Source: Candidatus Pelagibacter communis (GTDB lineage: Bacteria > Pseudomonadota > Alphaproteobacteria > Pelagibacterales > Pelagibacteraceae). Taken from it: a DNA stretch of 64,000 nucleotides. The position numbers were made by a program, and so were the translations under genes. The notes beneath the pieces were generated by a model, which saw nothing but the letters and a program-made list of their open reading frames with translations, was not told where the DNA came from and did not search any database. This document shows, piece by piece, positions 8,139-16,018 of this stretch. The stretch is taken from the NCBI RefSeq assembly GCF_001179965.1, contig NZ_CVSH01000052.1:87501-151500 (forward strand). The letters are read 5' to 3'. Every line of letters starts with the position of its first letter. Positions within the stretch are counted from its first letter, which is position 1.

Positions 8139-9284
8139 TTACACAATGTATTTCTTTAGTAAGTTTAAATAATAATTTTCATCAATAGAAATTAATTTAT
8201 TGCTAATTTTAAATAACCGATTCATTAAAATAAAATAATTTTTTTTATTAAAATATTTTTTATCTTTATGCATTGCTTTTAAAAAAATTTTCTTATTAAA
8301 TATTTTTTTATCTAATGTTATTGGCAGATTGTACTTTTTAAATAATTTTCTACTGAGGATCAAAATACCTTTATTCAATTTATTTTTTTTTATTGAAATT
8401 TCTAGAGCGATCAGCATGCCAATTGTTATAGCCTCACCGTGTAAACATTTGTGTTTTGTTGCAATTTCTATAGCATGCCCAATAGTGTGTCCAAAATGAT
8501 ATACTGGCTGAAGTTCGTTATTTTTTTCATTAAATAAATCTACTTTACTCTTAATAGCTAATTTGAGAACTTTAGTAATATCCTCTTTAAATTCATTATC
8601 TTCAATTTCATTTAAATTTTTAATTACTTTTTTTTTTAAATATTTTGATTTATTTAATTTCAAATGATCTAGTAATTTTTTTGAATGACCAATTCCATGC
8701 TTTATTATTTCTGCGTATCCGTCCCAAAAATACCTTGAGGGTAGAAAGTTATAAATATAAGTGGTCTCAATAAAAACGTATTTTGGTAAAGCATATGATC
8801 CAATTTGATTTTTACCACCTCTTAAGTTTAAAGCATTTTTACAGGATATTGCAGCATCTGCTGATGCAAGTAAAGTTGTTGGTATAGATATAAAGTTTAT
8901 TCCTCTGTAAATTACTGATGAGATATAGCCAGCGAGGTCAATTATAGTACCTCCACCAATAGCAATTATAAAGCTATTAGCAGTTACACCAGAGCTAAAA
9001 ATTCTGTCTATATATTTTTTGAAATAAGATAGTGATTTGACCTGCTCTCCTCCTTTTATAGAAAAAACTTCTGCACCAAGTTCTTTCTCTAGTTTTTTAC
9101 AATATAGTTTTAGGTTCATTTTTTGGTGTAAGTTTTTATCAACAAAAACAAATACAGGATTTTTTTTTGTTATAGGTTTTAAAATTTGAGTTATATTTTT
9201 TTTCAAAAAAATATTTTTATTAAAAAAAATCTGGCAATTTTCACTATTTTTATAAATTAATTTTAAATTAGATTTTTTTTTCAT
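8139..9284 (-). CDS. Sugar-phosphate cyclase of the 3-dehydroquinate synthase superfamily
   Basis: A cytoplasmic NAD-dependent cyclase that would turn a sugar phosphate into a carbocyclic ketone. IIAIGGGTIIDLAGY (GGG at 110-112) is the NAD loop and IPTTLLASADAA follows. The predicted metal ligands are E192 (GYAEIIKHG), H266 (HFGHTIGHA) and H282 (LHGEA), spaced as in AroB. Two segments depart from AroB. Where AroB has S-V-G-G-K-T-A-V-N, this has ISCKNALN, closer to the S-L-K pattern of 2-deoxy-scyllo-inosose and 2-epi-5-epi-valiolone synthases. The D-E-R-E-T-x-x-R region is replaced by NEKNNELQPVYHFGHT. Its ATG overlaps the TAA of the upstream aminotransferase (TAATG). Together with that aminotransferase it suggests aminocyclitol synthesis; a second true AroB elsewhere is expected but not visible. 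Confidence 0.75.
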   Translation of the reverse strand: MKKKSNLKLIYKNSENCQIFFNKNIFLKKNITQILKPITKKNPVFVFVDKNLHQKMNLKLYCKKLEKELGAEVFSIKGGEQVKSLSYFKKYIDRIFSSGVTANSFIIAIGGGTIIDLAGYISSVIYRGINFISIPTTLLASADAAISCKNALNLRGGKNQIGSYALPKYVFIETTYIYNFLPSRYFWDGYAEIIKHGIGHSKKLLDHLKLNKSKYLKKKVIKNLNEIEDNEFKEDITKVLKLAIKSKVDLFNEKNNELQPVYHFGHTIGHAIEIATKHKCLHGEAITIGMLIALEISIKKNKLNKGILILSRKLFKKYNLPITLDKKIFNKKIFLKAMHKDKKYFNKKNYFILMNRLFKISNKLISIDENYYLNLLKKYIV

Positions 9285-10432
9285 TAATTTGATGAAATCT
9301 CACAAAAATAATTTTTATCCAGGTTAATATTGCTTCTTTTATCAGAGAAGTCTTTAAACTTGAATTTTTCTCTTTTTAAAAAAAACTTCCAAATTTCAAA
9401 ATGATGAGAGTCTTTTAAATTAACGTGCTCAAATTTTATTTTATTTTTTTTTAGTATTTTTTTAATCTTTGAGTGGGATATTCCCTCCTGTCTATTAAAA
9501 CCTAAAAAAGCATAATTTGTATTTGACTTCTTATCTAATTTTCTAAAAGAAATTAAATTACTTTCTTTAAGAATACTGAGTTTTTTATAAATTGTATTCC
9601 AATTTTTTTCACAACCATTTATTATTTTTTTTATTTTTTTTAATTGAGCAAATGCAACTGCTGCTGTTATTTCAGACATTCTATAGTTCAAACCACAAGA
9701 GGTAATAGAATTTGGACCTATTGGATCATTAGTTTTAGTGGGATCTTCACCCACCTTCCTGTTCATTCCTAAGTTATGAAACCTTACACTTTTCTCCAGA
9801 TACTTTTTTGAATTTGTCATCAAGGCACCACCCTCTCCAGCAGTTATCATTTTGTTATACTGAAAAGACATTGTTGAAATATCTCCCTGATTTCCAACCC
9901 TAACTTTGTTAAGAACCCCTCCAAAGCATTGGCTGCAATCTTCAATAATTACTACATTTTTTTTCTTAAAATAATTTTTGATTGATCTAAAATCACAAGG
10001 ATAACCACGCATATGAATTACAATTAGAGCTTTGGTTTTTTTTGAGACACATTTTTTTACTTTATTTAGATCAAGGTTAGCATCGTCTGATACTGGAGCA
10101 ATTACTGGTACCGCACCCATCATCACAATAGTCATCAAATCTGCACTCCAACCATAAGCTGGAACTATGACCTCATCCCCAGGTTTAACACCTATAGCAT
10201 GTAATGCGCAATGAAGAGCTGCAGTTCCCGAGTTGACAACTAAGCAATGTTTTTTTTTAACAAATTTAGCCATTTCAGTTTCAAGTTTATTACAATACAT
10301 CTGAAGTTTTAAACCTGAAAACCTATATGGAGATTTTGATTTTAAAACCTTATTAACATTGATGATTTCATTTTTACCAATATGTCTTCCACCAGGAAAT
10401 TGCCCAAAAGGAGATTTTTTTTTGACGTTCAT
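9284..10432 (-). CDS. DegT/DnrJ/EryC1-family PLP aminotransferase
   Basis: A 382-residue sugar or cyclitol aminotransferase. The PLP lysine is K194 in SFQYNKMITAGEGG, preceded by the ring-stacking/acid segment IIEDCSQCFGG at 162-172 and the phosphate-binding VNSGTAALHCAL near 67-78. It uses glutamate or glutamine to aminate a keto sugar; DegT relatives also aminate scyllo-inosose-type cyclitols. It is the first gene after the operator-promoter at 10427-10470. Its ATG lies inside the operator and the predicted message starts within about nine bases of it, so no ribosome binding site is present (leaderless). The adjacent downstream gene is the cyclase, so the cyclised ketone is an attractive substrate. 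Confidence 0.85.
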   Translation of the reverse strand: MNVKKKSPFGQFPGGRHIGKNEIINVNKVLKSKSPYRFSGLKLQMYCNKLETEMAKFVKKKHCLVVNSGTAALHCALHAIGVKPGDEVIVPAYGWSADLMTIVMMGAVPVIAPVSDDANLDLNKVKKCVSKKTKALIVIHMRGYPCDFRSIKNYFKKKNVVIIEDCSQCFGGVLNKVRVGNQGDISTMSFQYNKMITAGEGGALMTNSKKYLEKSVRFHNLGMNRKVGEDPTKTNDPIGPNSITSCGLNYRMSEITAAVAFAQLKKIKKIINGCEKNWNTIYKKLSILKESNLISFRKLDKKSNTNYAFLGFNRQEGISHSKIKKILKKNKIKFEHVNLKDSHHFEIWKFFLKREKFKFKDFSDKRSNINLDKNYFCEISSN

Positions 10433-10470
10433 TATTTGAACATTCTATTGTTCATTATTTGAACAGTCAA
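10427..10470 (-). promoter_or_regulatory. Sigma70-like promoter with two TGTTCA-N5-TGAACA operators, driving the 10432 aminotransferase cassette
   Basis: On the minus strand, TTGACT (10470-10465) is a near-consensus -35 and TAGAAT (10447-10442) a -10, with exactly 17 nt between. The spacer is filled by the inverted repeat at 10464-10450, and a second identical 15-bp core lies at 10441-10427, covering the expected start site and the ATG. The two cores are 23 bp apart, about two helical turns, on the same DNA face. The arrangement copies the one in front of the MarR-like regulator at 31063. Confidence 0.75.
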
Positions 10471-10493
10471 TGTTTTTATTATTTAAATAAATA

Positions 10494-11321
10494 TTATATG
10501 CCTAAATCTGTGTCTTTTAATTTCGGTGGAGCATAGTAATCAGCATACCATCCTGAAATAGTTTGATCAAAATCAATTATACTACCAGTCATTAAACCAG
10601 ATTCATTAGAGGTCATAAACGCTAATGCTTTTGCAGCTTCTACTGGTTGAATTAAACGACCCCATGGCAAATCTTTACCTATATTGGTTGGCCAATTTTT
10701 ATCTTTAGTTACATACCTCTCCATAGTTTTTTCCTCTCCCGGCGTATGTGTCCATCCTAAATTTAATCCGTTTACTTTTATATTATCCCTAGCCAATGCC
10801 CAAGCTACGCTTTTAGTCAAATTAACCAAACCAGCTTTTGAAGCAGAATAGGGGGCTTTAAAAACATGACCACTATGTGAAGACATTGTAATTAAATTTG
10901 CAATTGATCCTTTAATTTTTTCTCTTCTCATAATTTTAATTACATCCTGCATTAAAAAAAATGGAGCTCTTAAGTTTACTGATATAATTTCATCGAAAAA
11001 CTTTTCATCTGTACTAAGAATTGTAGCTCTTCTGGTATCTCCAGCACAATTAACTAAAATATGGACTTTTTTAAAATTTTCGTCAGCAGTTCTAACAATA
11101 CTCCTACATTCACTAACATTTTTTAAATCCGCTTTTACAAAAATACATTTACAATTTTTTGAATTAAATTCATCCTCTACTTTCTTCCCTTTTTCTTCGT
11201 CTCTTCCTACAATTATTAAGTTTTTAAGACCTCTTTCGATGTATAATTTTGATAATTCATACCCAATACCTTGCGTACTTCCAGTTACAATTGCTGTTTT
11301 ATTTTTTAAATCTTGATCCAT
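10494..11321 (-). CDS. Short-chain dehydrogenase/reductase
   Basis: A classical 275-residue SDR. TGSTQGIG at 13-20 is the NAD(P) loop, VNCAG near 91-95 stabilises the fold, and the catalytic set is S147/S148 (ITMSSHSG), Y158 and K162 (APYSASKAG). MTGSIIDFDQ near the C-terminus is the common substrate-loop ending. It would reversibly oxidise an alcohol on a sugar or cyclitol. It sits between the IolE-like gene upstream and the operator-controlled aminotransferase downstream, so it can be transcribed from the 21496 promoter and read through into the second cassette. The last 62 bases before 10432 hold the promoter described separately. Confidence 0.85.
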   Translation of the reverse strand: MDQDLKNKTAIVTGSTQGIGYELSKLYIERGLKNLIIVGRDEEKGKKVEDEFNSKNCKCIFVKADLKNVSECRSIVRTADENFKKVHILVNCAGDTRRATILSTDEKFFDEIISVNLRAPFFLMQDVIKIMRREKIKGSIANLITMSSHSGHVFKAPYSASKAGLVNLTKSVAWALARDNIKVNGLNLGWTHTPGEEKTMERYVTKDKNWPTNIGKDLPWGRLIQPVEAAKALAFMTSNESGLMTGSIIDFDQTISGWYADYYAPPKLKDTDLGI

Positions 11322-11341
11322 AAGTAAAATTTTTTACTACT

Positions 11342-12235
11342 TTATTTATTTTTATTCAATAATTTTTTTAAATATAAATAGCCTTTTAATGACAACTTAT
11401 ACGGTGAATATTTCTTAGGATCTTGCTCTGCCTCAACAATAATCCATCCTTTGTATTTATCTTTTATCAAATAATTTAATAATCTAGAAAAATCATAGTC
11501 ACCATCACCAGGCACTGTAAAAGCTCCATTTAAAAACGACTCTCTAAAAGAATATTTTTTTTTGATACAATTTTTTATAATTTTTTTTCTTACATCTTTA
11601 AAATGATAATGGGTTATACGATCTTTATATAATTTATAAATTTCTAGAGGGTTTTCATTAGCAAAAAGAAGATGACCAGTATCTAGAAGTAATTTTACAT
11701 GATCGGATGTAGAACTTAGAAGCATATCTATTTCATTCTTATTCTGTATTATAGTTCCCATATGATGATGATAACTTATGTTAACACCAAATTTCTCATA
11801 AACTTTTTGAGATAATTCATTTAATTTTTTAAAAAACAAAATCCTTTCGTTCATCTTTAATATTGGTTTTTTATATAGACTTATATTTTTTGACTGAATA
11901 GATCTAGTACACTCACAAAAAGCAATATTTTTAGTATTCATATCTTTAAATACTTTTAGTATATTGCTCATTTTTTTAAATTCATCATTTACACTTATAC
12001 TTAGTAAACTTCCGCTGTACCATCCTCCAGAAAATTTTAAATTAAATTTTTTTAAAAGATTTTTAATTTCAAAAGTTTTTTTTGGAAAAGAGCCACAATT
12101 TTCAACACCTTTATATCCACACTTATTTATTTCCTCTAAACACTGATTAACAGATATATGAGAGGTCAAATTTGGCATGTCATCATTTAACCAAGCAATA
12201 GGCGCTATACCTATCTTAATTAGATTTCTTTTCAT
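11342..12235 (-). CDS. IolE-like sugar/cyclitol epimerase or dehydratase (AP endonuclease 2 TIM barrel)
   Basis: A 297-residue xylose-isomerase-like barrel. The start, KIGIAPIAWLNDDMPNL, is strikingly similar to inosose dehydratase IolE, whose proteins open with a G-x-x-P-x-x-W-x-N-D-D motif. Metal-site candidates follow in family order: SYHHHMGT, LLLDTGHLLFA, YHFKDVR and IVEAEQDP. IolE removes water from scyllo-inosose; related proteins are epimerases. Its ATG overlaps the TGA of the degenerate asparagine-synthetase gene (ATGA). Together with the inositol-dehydrogenase-like protein at 7126 and the cyclase at 8139 it supports a carbocyclic or inositol-derived intermediate in this locus. Confidence 0.75.
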   Translation of the reverse strand: MKRNLIKIGIAPIAWLNDDMPNLTSHISVNQCLEEINKCGYKGVENCGSFPKKTFEIKNLLKKFNLKFSGGWYSGSLLSISVNDEFKKMSNILKVFKDMNTKNIAFCECTRSIQSKNISLYKKPILKMNERILFFKKLNELSQKVYEKFGVNISYHHHMGTIIQNKNEIDMLLSSTSDHVKLLLDTGHLLFANENPLEIYKLYKDRITHYHFKDVRKKIIKNCIKKKYSFRESFLNGAFTVPGDGDYDFSRLLNYLIKDKYKGWIIVEAEQDPKKYSPYKLSLKGYLYLKKLLNKNK

Positions 12236-14040
12236 TTATAAATTCTCTTAATAAATTTATTTTTAGGATGATCAAGCCACATATTTAAGTTTGTAATCTG
12301 CCAAATAAGCATTTCAATACCTGGTATTATTGTAATTTTTTCCTTACTATTAATTTTTAAAATTAATTGATCAATTTTAATCAGAGGACTGAATGGTGTT
12401 TTTTTAAATAGTTTAAGTTGTTTTATAACAAATAATCTAAATTTTTTGTTACTTTTAATCCACTCAAAAAAAGGAACATTAAAACCAATTTTTGATTTAT
12501 TATTAATCACCTCACTTGGGAGATAATCTCGCATTAGATCCCTAAGAATTCTTTTTCCATAACCATCTTTTATTTTATAGTTTATATTTAAATTGAAAAA
12601 AAATTCCTTTAGTTTTGTATTGCTAAAAGGATCTTTAGATAAAATTCCTGTTTTTCTCTCAATTTCAGAAAATGGTAATAAGCCTGGCTGTCGTTCTGAG
12701 TTCCAAAGAGCAAATTTTAAATATGCATCCATAAAACTTGATCCTGAATATCTATTTTTACTTTTTAAAGAAATTTTAGACCTATTAAGAAATTTTTTAC
12801 CAACTAGTTCGGGCTTAGGTGCAATAAAATATTTATTTTTTTTAATCTTGAATTTTTCATCTTTAATTATTTTCATAAAAATATTCTTATTTTTTGGAAA
12901 TTCTTTAGTTGAAAAGTTCTTGATCCAAGAGCTCAACTCATGCTTAAGATCTTTATTTTTTGAAAAATAAAGATCAGCTAAAAAATACTTAAATCCTGGA
13001 AAATTTCCTAAAAAATAATGGTCTGCATTACCAGCATTTATTATATTTTTATATCCTAGCTTCTTTATTTTTTTGTAAAGAATAAAATAACCCATGAAGG
13101 AACTTGTACAAAGAGGAAAGCTGAAGTAGTCATAACAGGTTTTCCAATCTTTTAAAAATTCATTAGATGTTATTTTTATTCTAACAAAATTTTTACAATT
13201 TTTTTTGGCAACAGCTTTAGCTGGAATTATCTCATTTAATATATTTTTGGATTGATAATATGCCGTAAAAGATTTCAATGGTTTTTTTATATTTTTAAAA
13301 ACAGCTGCAACTGTTGTAGAATCTAAACCACCACTTAAAGCTAAAATAGTATTATTTAAATTATATTTACATTCTTTAAATGTTTTCTTCATCAAATTCA
13401 TCGAGATAAATTTAGCCTTATCATACGGTAAATTATAATTTTTCTTATTATCAAGAAATTTATCCCAATATCTCTTTTTATATAATTTATCTCCCCTAAT
13501 TAAAATATAGGTTGATGCTTCTAAAAATTTTATTTGCTTGATAAAAGTTTCATTATTTCCGTATACAAAATTGTATCTTAATGATAAATAATTTTTACAA
13601 AAATCTTTATTAATTTCCGAATTAAATTTTAATTCTTCTGGAGAATTTGATATTATAAAGTTATCCTTTATTGTTCTATAGTACAATGGAAGCAATCCAT
13701 CAATATCTCTGCAAATAAAGGTTATGTTTTTTTTAAAGTCATGAACCATTAGATTAAAACTTCCTTTAAAAAATTTTGAAATTTTTTTTAATTTATTAAT
13801 TTCAAATAAATTAAAATTTTTAAAAGCACTTTTTAGATCTAATTTTCCTCCATTTACATCTTCCAAAAAACCATCTAAGAAAAATAAAATATCTTTTTTT
13901 ATGAAAAATTCCTGTTTACTTTTAATACCATTATGAATTTCTTTAAATTTATAAATTTTTAAGTTTGATTTTGAAAATATTTCATACCCATTTATATTAA
14001 TATTATTTATACCTTTTTTAATGACATATATATTTTGCAT
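12232..14040 (-). CDS. Asparagine-synthetase-like amidotransferase with degenerate glutaminase domain
   Basis: A 602-residue homologue of AsnB-type enzymes. The C-terminal synthetase domain keeps the ATP-binding SGGLDSTT at 236-243 and RDLMRDYLP-VINNKSKIGFNVPF motifs. The N-terminal Ntn-hydrolase domain is recognisable (KGSFNLMVHD, FICRDIDGLLPLYYR) but starts MQNIYVIKKG, so the catalytic Cys2 is absent and the glutaminase should be inactive. Beta-lactam synthetase and related adenylating enzymes show the same loss. It could adenylate a carboxylate for amide formation using free ammonia or ammonia from the intact AsnB immediately upstream. Its start codon lies in a 36-bp tandem duplication. 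Confidence 0.8.
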   Translation of the reverse strand: MQNIYVIKKGINNININGYEIFSKSNLKIYKFKEIHNGIKSKQEFFIKKDILFFLDGFLEDVNGGKLDLKSAFKNFNLFEINKLKKISKFFKGSFNLMVHDFKKNITFICRDIDGLLPLYYRTIKDNFIISNSPEELKFNSEINKDFCKNYLSLRYNFVYGNNETFIKQIKFLEASTYILIRGDKLYKKRYWDKFLDNKKNYNLPYDKAKFISMNLMKKTFKECKYNLNNTILALSGGLDSTTVAAVFKNIKKPLKSFTAYYQSKNILNEIIPAKAVAKKNCKNFVRIKITSNEFLKDWKTCYDYFSFPLCTSSFMGYFILYKKIKKLGYKNIINAGNADHYFLGNFPGFKYFLADLYFSKNKDLKHELSSWIKNFSTKEFPKNKNIFMKIIKDEKFKIKKNKYFIAPKPELVGKKFLNRSKISLKSKNRYSGSSFMDAYLKFALWNSERQPGLLPFSEIERKTGILSKDPFSNTKLKEFFFNLNINYKIKDGYGKRILRDLMRDYLPSEVINNKSKIGFNVPFFEWIKSNKKFRLFVIKQLKLFKKTPFSPLIKIDQLILKINSKEKITIIPGIEMLIWQITNLNMWLDHPKNKFIKRIYK

Positions 14041-14109
14041 TTATTTAATAAAACTTTTGTAAAAAGATGTTTGCATTTATTTAATAAAACTTTTGTAAAA
14101 AGATGTTTG
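14038..14109. repeat. Perfect 36-bp tandem duplication across a gene junction
   Basis: Bases 14038-14073 and 14074-14109 are identical. Each unit contains the last nine codons of the upstream asparagine synthetase, its stop, the 4-nt gap and the ATG of the next gene. The copy nearest 14109 supplies the real end of the 14081 gene; the other supplies the real start of the 12232 gene. The perfect identity indicates a recent slippage or unequal recombination event. Confidence 0.95.
14041..14076 (-). other. Twelve-codon mini-ORF created by the duplication
   Basis: The duplicated ATG at 14076 opens an 11-residue frame, MQTSFYKSFIK, whose TAA ends at 14041, directly abutting the ATG of the downstream gene at 14040. 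The unit length of 36 is a multiple of three, so the mini-ORF and the downstream gene share a frame separated by this stop. It repeats the C-terminal residues of the upstream AsnB. It may simply be translated and terminate one base before the real start, allowing reinitiation. No independent function is suggested. Confidence 0.5.
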
Positions 14110-15925
14110 TATTTATGAAAGAAAAAATAAATTTACTTAGATAATTTTCATAATTTTTTTGATAAATAACTTCTTTAAATTTTTCATATTTTACGAATTC
14201 AAAAATTGGGGAATCTTTATTTAAAATTTGTTTAATTATATACTTATTTTTTAAGTCGAAAATGTCGTTAATTGATGAATTAAAACCAATTTTTTTTTTA
14301 TCTAATATTACTTTTTTACACACAACATCTTTAAAAGCTTGTCTAAGTAAGTATTTATTGTAACCATTTTTTAACAATAAATTTGAAGGTAGCGTATATG
14401 CAAATTCGACGAGTCTACTATCTAAATATGGGCTTCTATTTTCAATAGAATAATTCATTGAGTTTAAATCATCCTCATTAAGAATTACAGGAGTTGTCTC
14501 GATATTTAATTCGTTAAGCATTCTATTTCTTAATAAATCATTGGTAAACTTAATTTCTGAAAACTTTTTATTTGATTTAGATATAAGAAATTCACCTAAT
14601 TTTTTATATTCATCAAATATATGTTCTCGTGATTTGGGATTTTTAATATATTTATATGGATCTTTTAAAAGAGGATTTCTTATAAAATTTTTTGCAAATT
14701 TATTAAAAAATAATTTTTGAGAATTAAATATTTTATTATTTTTTTTATTTCTCTTCAACACAGACAATTGTAGAAGGAAATGGTCGTAGTAACCTCCAAA
14801 TACTTCATCAGCTGCAGTGCCCAATACTCCAACCTTAATTTTATCTTTTTTCATTTTCTCAAGCATTAGCGAGTGATTATAGTAACTAATTGTTGCAACT
14901 GGAGCTGTTCTATATTCTATTAATTTTTTTAATCTTTCAAAATTTTTTTCTTTTTTTAATAATATAGAAGTATTTTTTACATTTAAATCATTAATGATTA
15001 GCTTAATATTTTTTTTTTCGTTGTATCTAACATCATTATCTAAAATAGAATAAGTTTTAATATTTTTATTTAGAATTTTTTTTGTCACTGATGCAATTAT
15101 TGATGAGTCAACTCCACCACTCAGACAAATACCAACTGGCACATTAGCATTTATTCTTTTTTCAATACTATCTATTACTTTAAGTCTCGTCTCTTTAATT
15201 GCTTCAGACTCACTAATCTTATCATTTTCTAAAAATTTTAATTTCCAATAATTTCTAAAAAATAATCTTTCCCCAATTCTTGAATATATATAAGATCTCT
15301 TTGGGAATTCTTTGATATTCTGAAAATAGGTTTGATTGTATTTATAAAGAGACTTATACCCAAAATTTAAATAATTTGTTAATTGGTTTAAGTTTATATT
15401 AATTTTTTTGTCACAAAGAGATTGAATAAATTTTATTTCAGATCCAAAATAAAAGTCTTTTGTAGAGTTTTCAAGATAGAATAAAGGTTTTTCTCCAAAT
15501 CTATCTCGAGAAGAAAATATTCTATTGTTTTTGATATTTAAAATTACAAAACTCCACATACCTTCAAAGTATTTCAAACATTTTTCACCATACAAAATAA
15601 AATAATGTAAAATTACTTCAGTATCAGAAGAGGTTTTGACTTTAATCCCTTTTTTAATAAGCTTTTTTCTTAAGTCTAAAAAATTGTAAATTTCACCATT
15701 ATACACAATAATATATTCATTTATTCTAAAAGGTTGATTGGAATTCTGATCTTGATTAACAATACTTAATCTAGATGATAATAGATAAATATTATAACCA
15801 TTATCATTTTGATAGTAAAAAAAATTTTGATTGTCTGGGCCTCTATTCGACATCTTTCTTAGTGTATTTTTGATAAACACTTGAGGCAATTTCTTTCTAC
15901 CAATATATCCCGCAATACCACACAT
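14081..15925 (-). CDS. asnB: Asparagine synthetase (glutamine-hydrolysing), AsnB family
   Basis: A complete 614-residue glutamine-dependent amidotransferase. MCGIAGYIG provides the catalytic Cys2, RGPDNQ, LSSRLSIV and VYNGEIYN complete the glutaminase pocket, and SGGVDSS at 269-275 is the ATP pyrophosphatase loop of the synthetase domain. LRNRMLNELNIETTPVILNEDDLNSM and SPYLDSRLVEFAYTLP are typical. In a polysaccharide island such enzymes often amidate uronic acids (WbpS of Pseudomonas is an example) rather than making asparagine; the nearby nucleotide-sugar dehydrogenase and uronate genes fit that reading. The gene begins 3 nt after a remnant ORF and ends within a 36-bp duplication. Confidence 0.85.
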   Translation of the reverse strand: MCGIAGYIGRKKLPQVFIKNTLRKMSNRGPDNQNFFYYQNDNGYNIYLLSSRLSIVNQDQNSNQPFRINEYIIVYNGEIYNFLDLRKKLIKKGIKVKTSSDTEVILHYFILYGEKCLKYFEGMWSFVILNIKNNRIFSSRDRFGEKPLFYLENSTKDFYFGSEIKFIQSLCDKKININLNQLTNYLNFGYKSLYKYNQTYFQNIKEFPKRSYIYSRIGERLFFRNYWKLKFLENDKISESEAIKETRLKVIDSIEKRINANVPVGICLSGGVDSSIIASVTKKILNKNIKTYSILDNDVRYNEKKNIKLIINDLNVKNTSILLKKEKNFERLKKLIEYRTAPVATISYYNHSLMLEKMKKDKIKVGVLGTAADEVFGGYYDHFLLQLSVLKRNKKNNKIFNSQKLFFNKFAKNFIRNPLLKDPYKYIKNPKSREHIFDEYKKLGEFLISKSNKKFSEIKFTNDLLRNRMLNELNIETTPVILNEDDLNSMNYSIENRSPYLDSRLVEFAYTLPSNLLLKNGYNKYLLRQAFKDVVCKKVILDKKKIGFNSSINDIFDLKNKYIIKQILNKDSPIFEFVKYEKFKEVIYQKNYENYLSKFIFSFINTNIFLQKFY

Positions 15926-15928
15926 TTA

Positions 15929-16018
15929 TTAAATTTGTATCCTACTCAAATTGAAAAGATCAGAATCTAGAGAATTATGATGGTCAGTGTCTGCAGTTAA
16001 AATTAGAACTTTTATCAT
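15929..16018 (-). pseudogene. Truncated gene remnant, 29 codons, start coupled to neuB-like gene
   Basis: An ATG at 16018 overlaps the TGA of the NeuB-like gene (ATGA), the normal coupling arrangement here. It opens a frame starting MIKVLILTADTDHHN, which looks like the beginning of a Rossmann-type enzyme such as a formyltransferase or deacetylase. The frame stops after 29 codons with two consecutive TAA codons just before the AsnB ATG. I read it as the surviving 5-prime end of a deleted gene. A short functional peptide cannot be excluded. Confidence 0.5.

Noticed and set aside
8139-9284. Calling the cyclase simply AroB (3-dehydroquinate synthase)
   Set aside because: The GGK and D-E-R-E-x-x-x-R segments of AroB are replaced and the gene overlaps a sugar aminotransferase; a specialised cyclase fits better, although true AroB activity cannot be excluded by eye.
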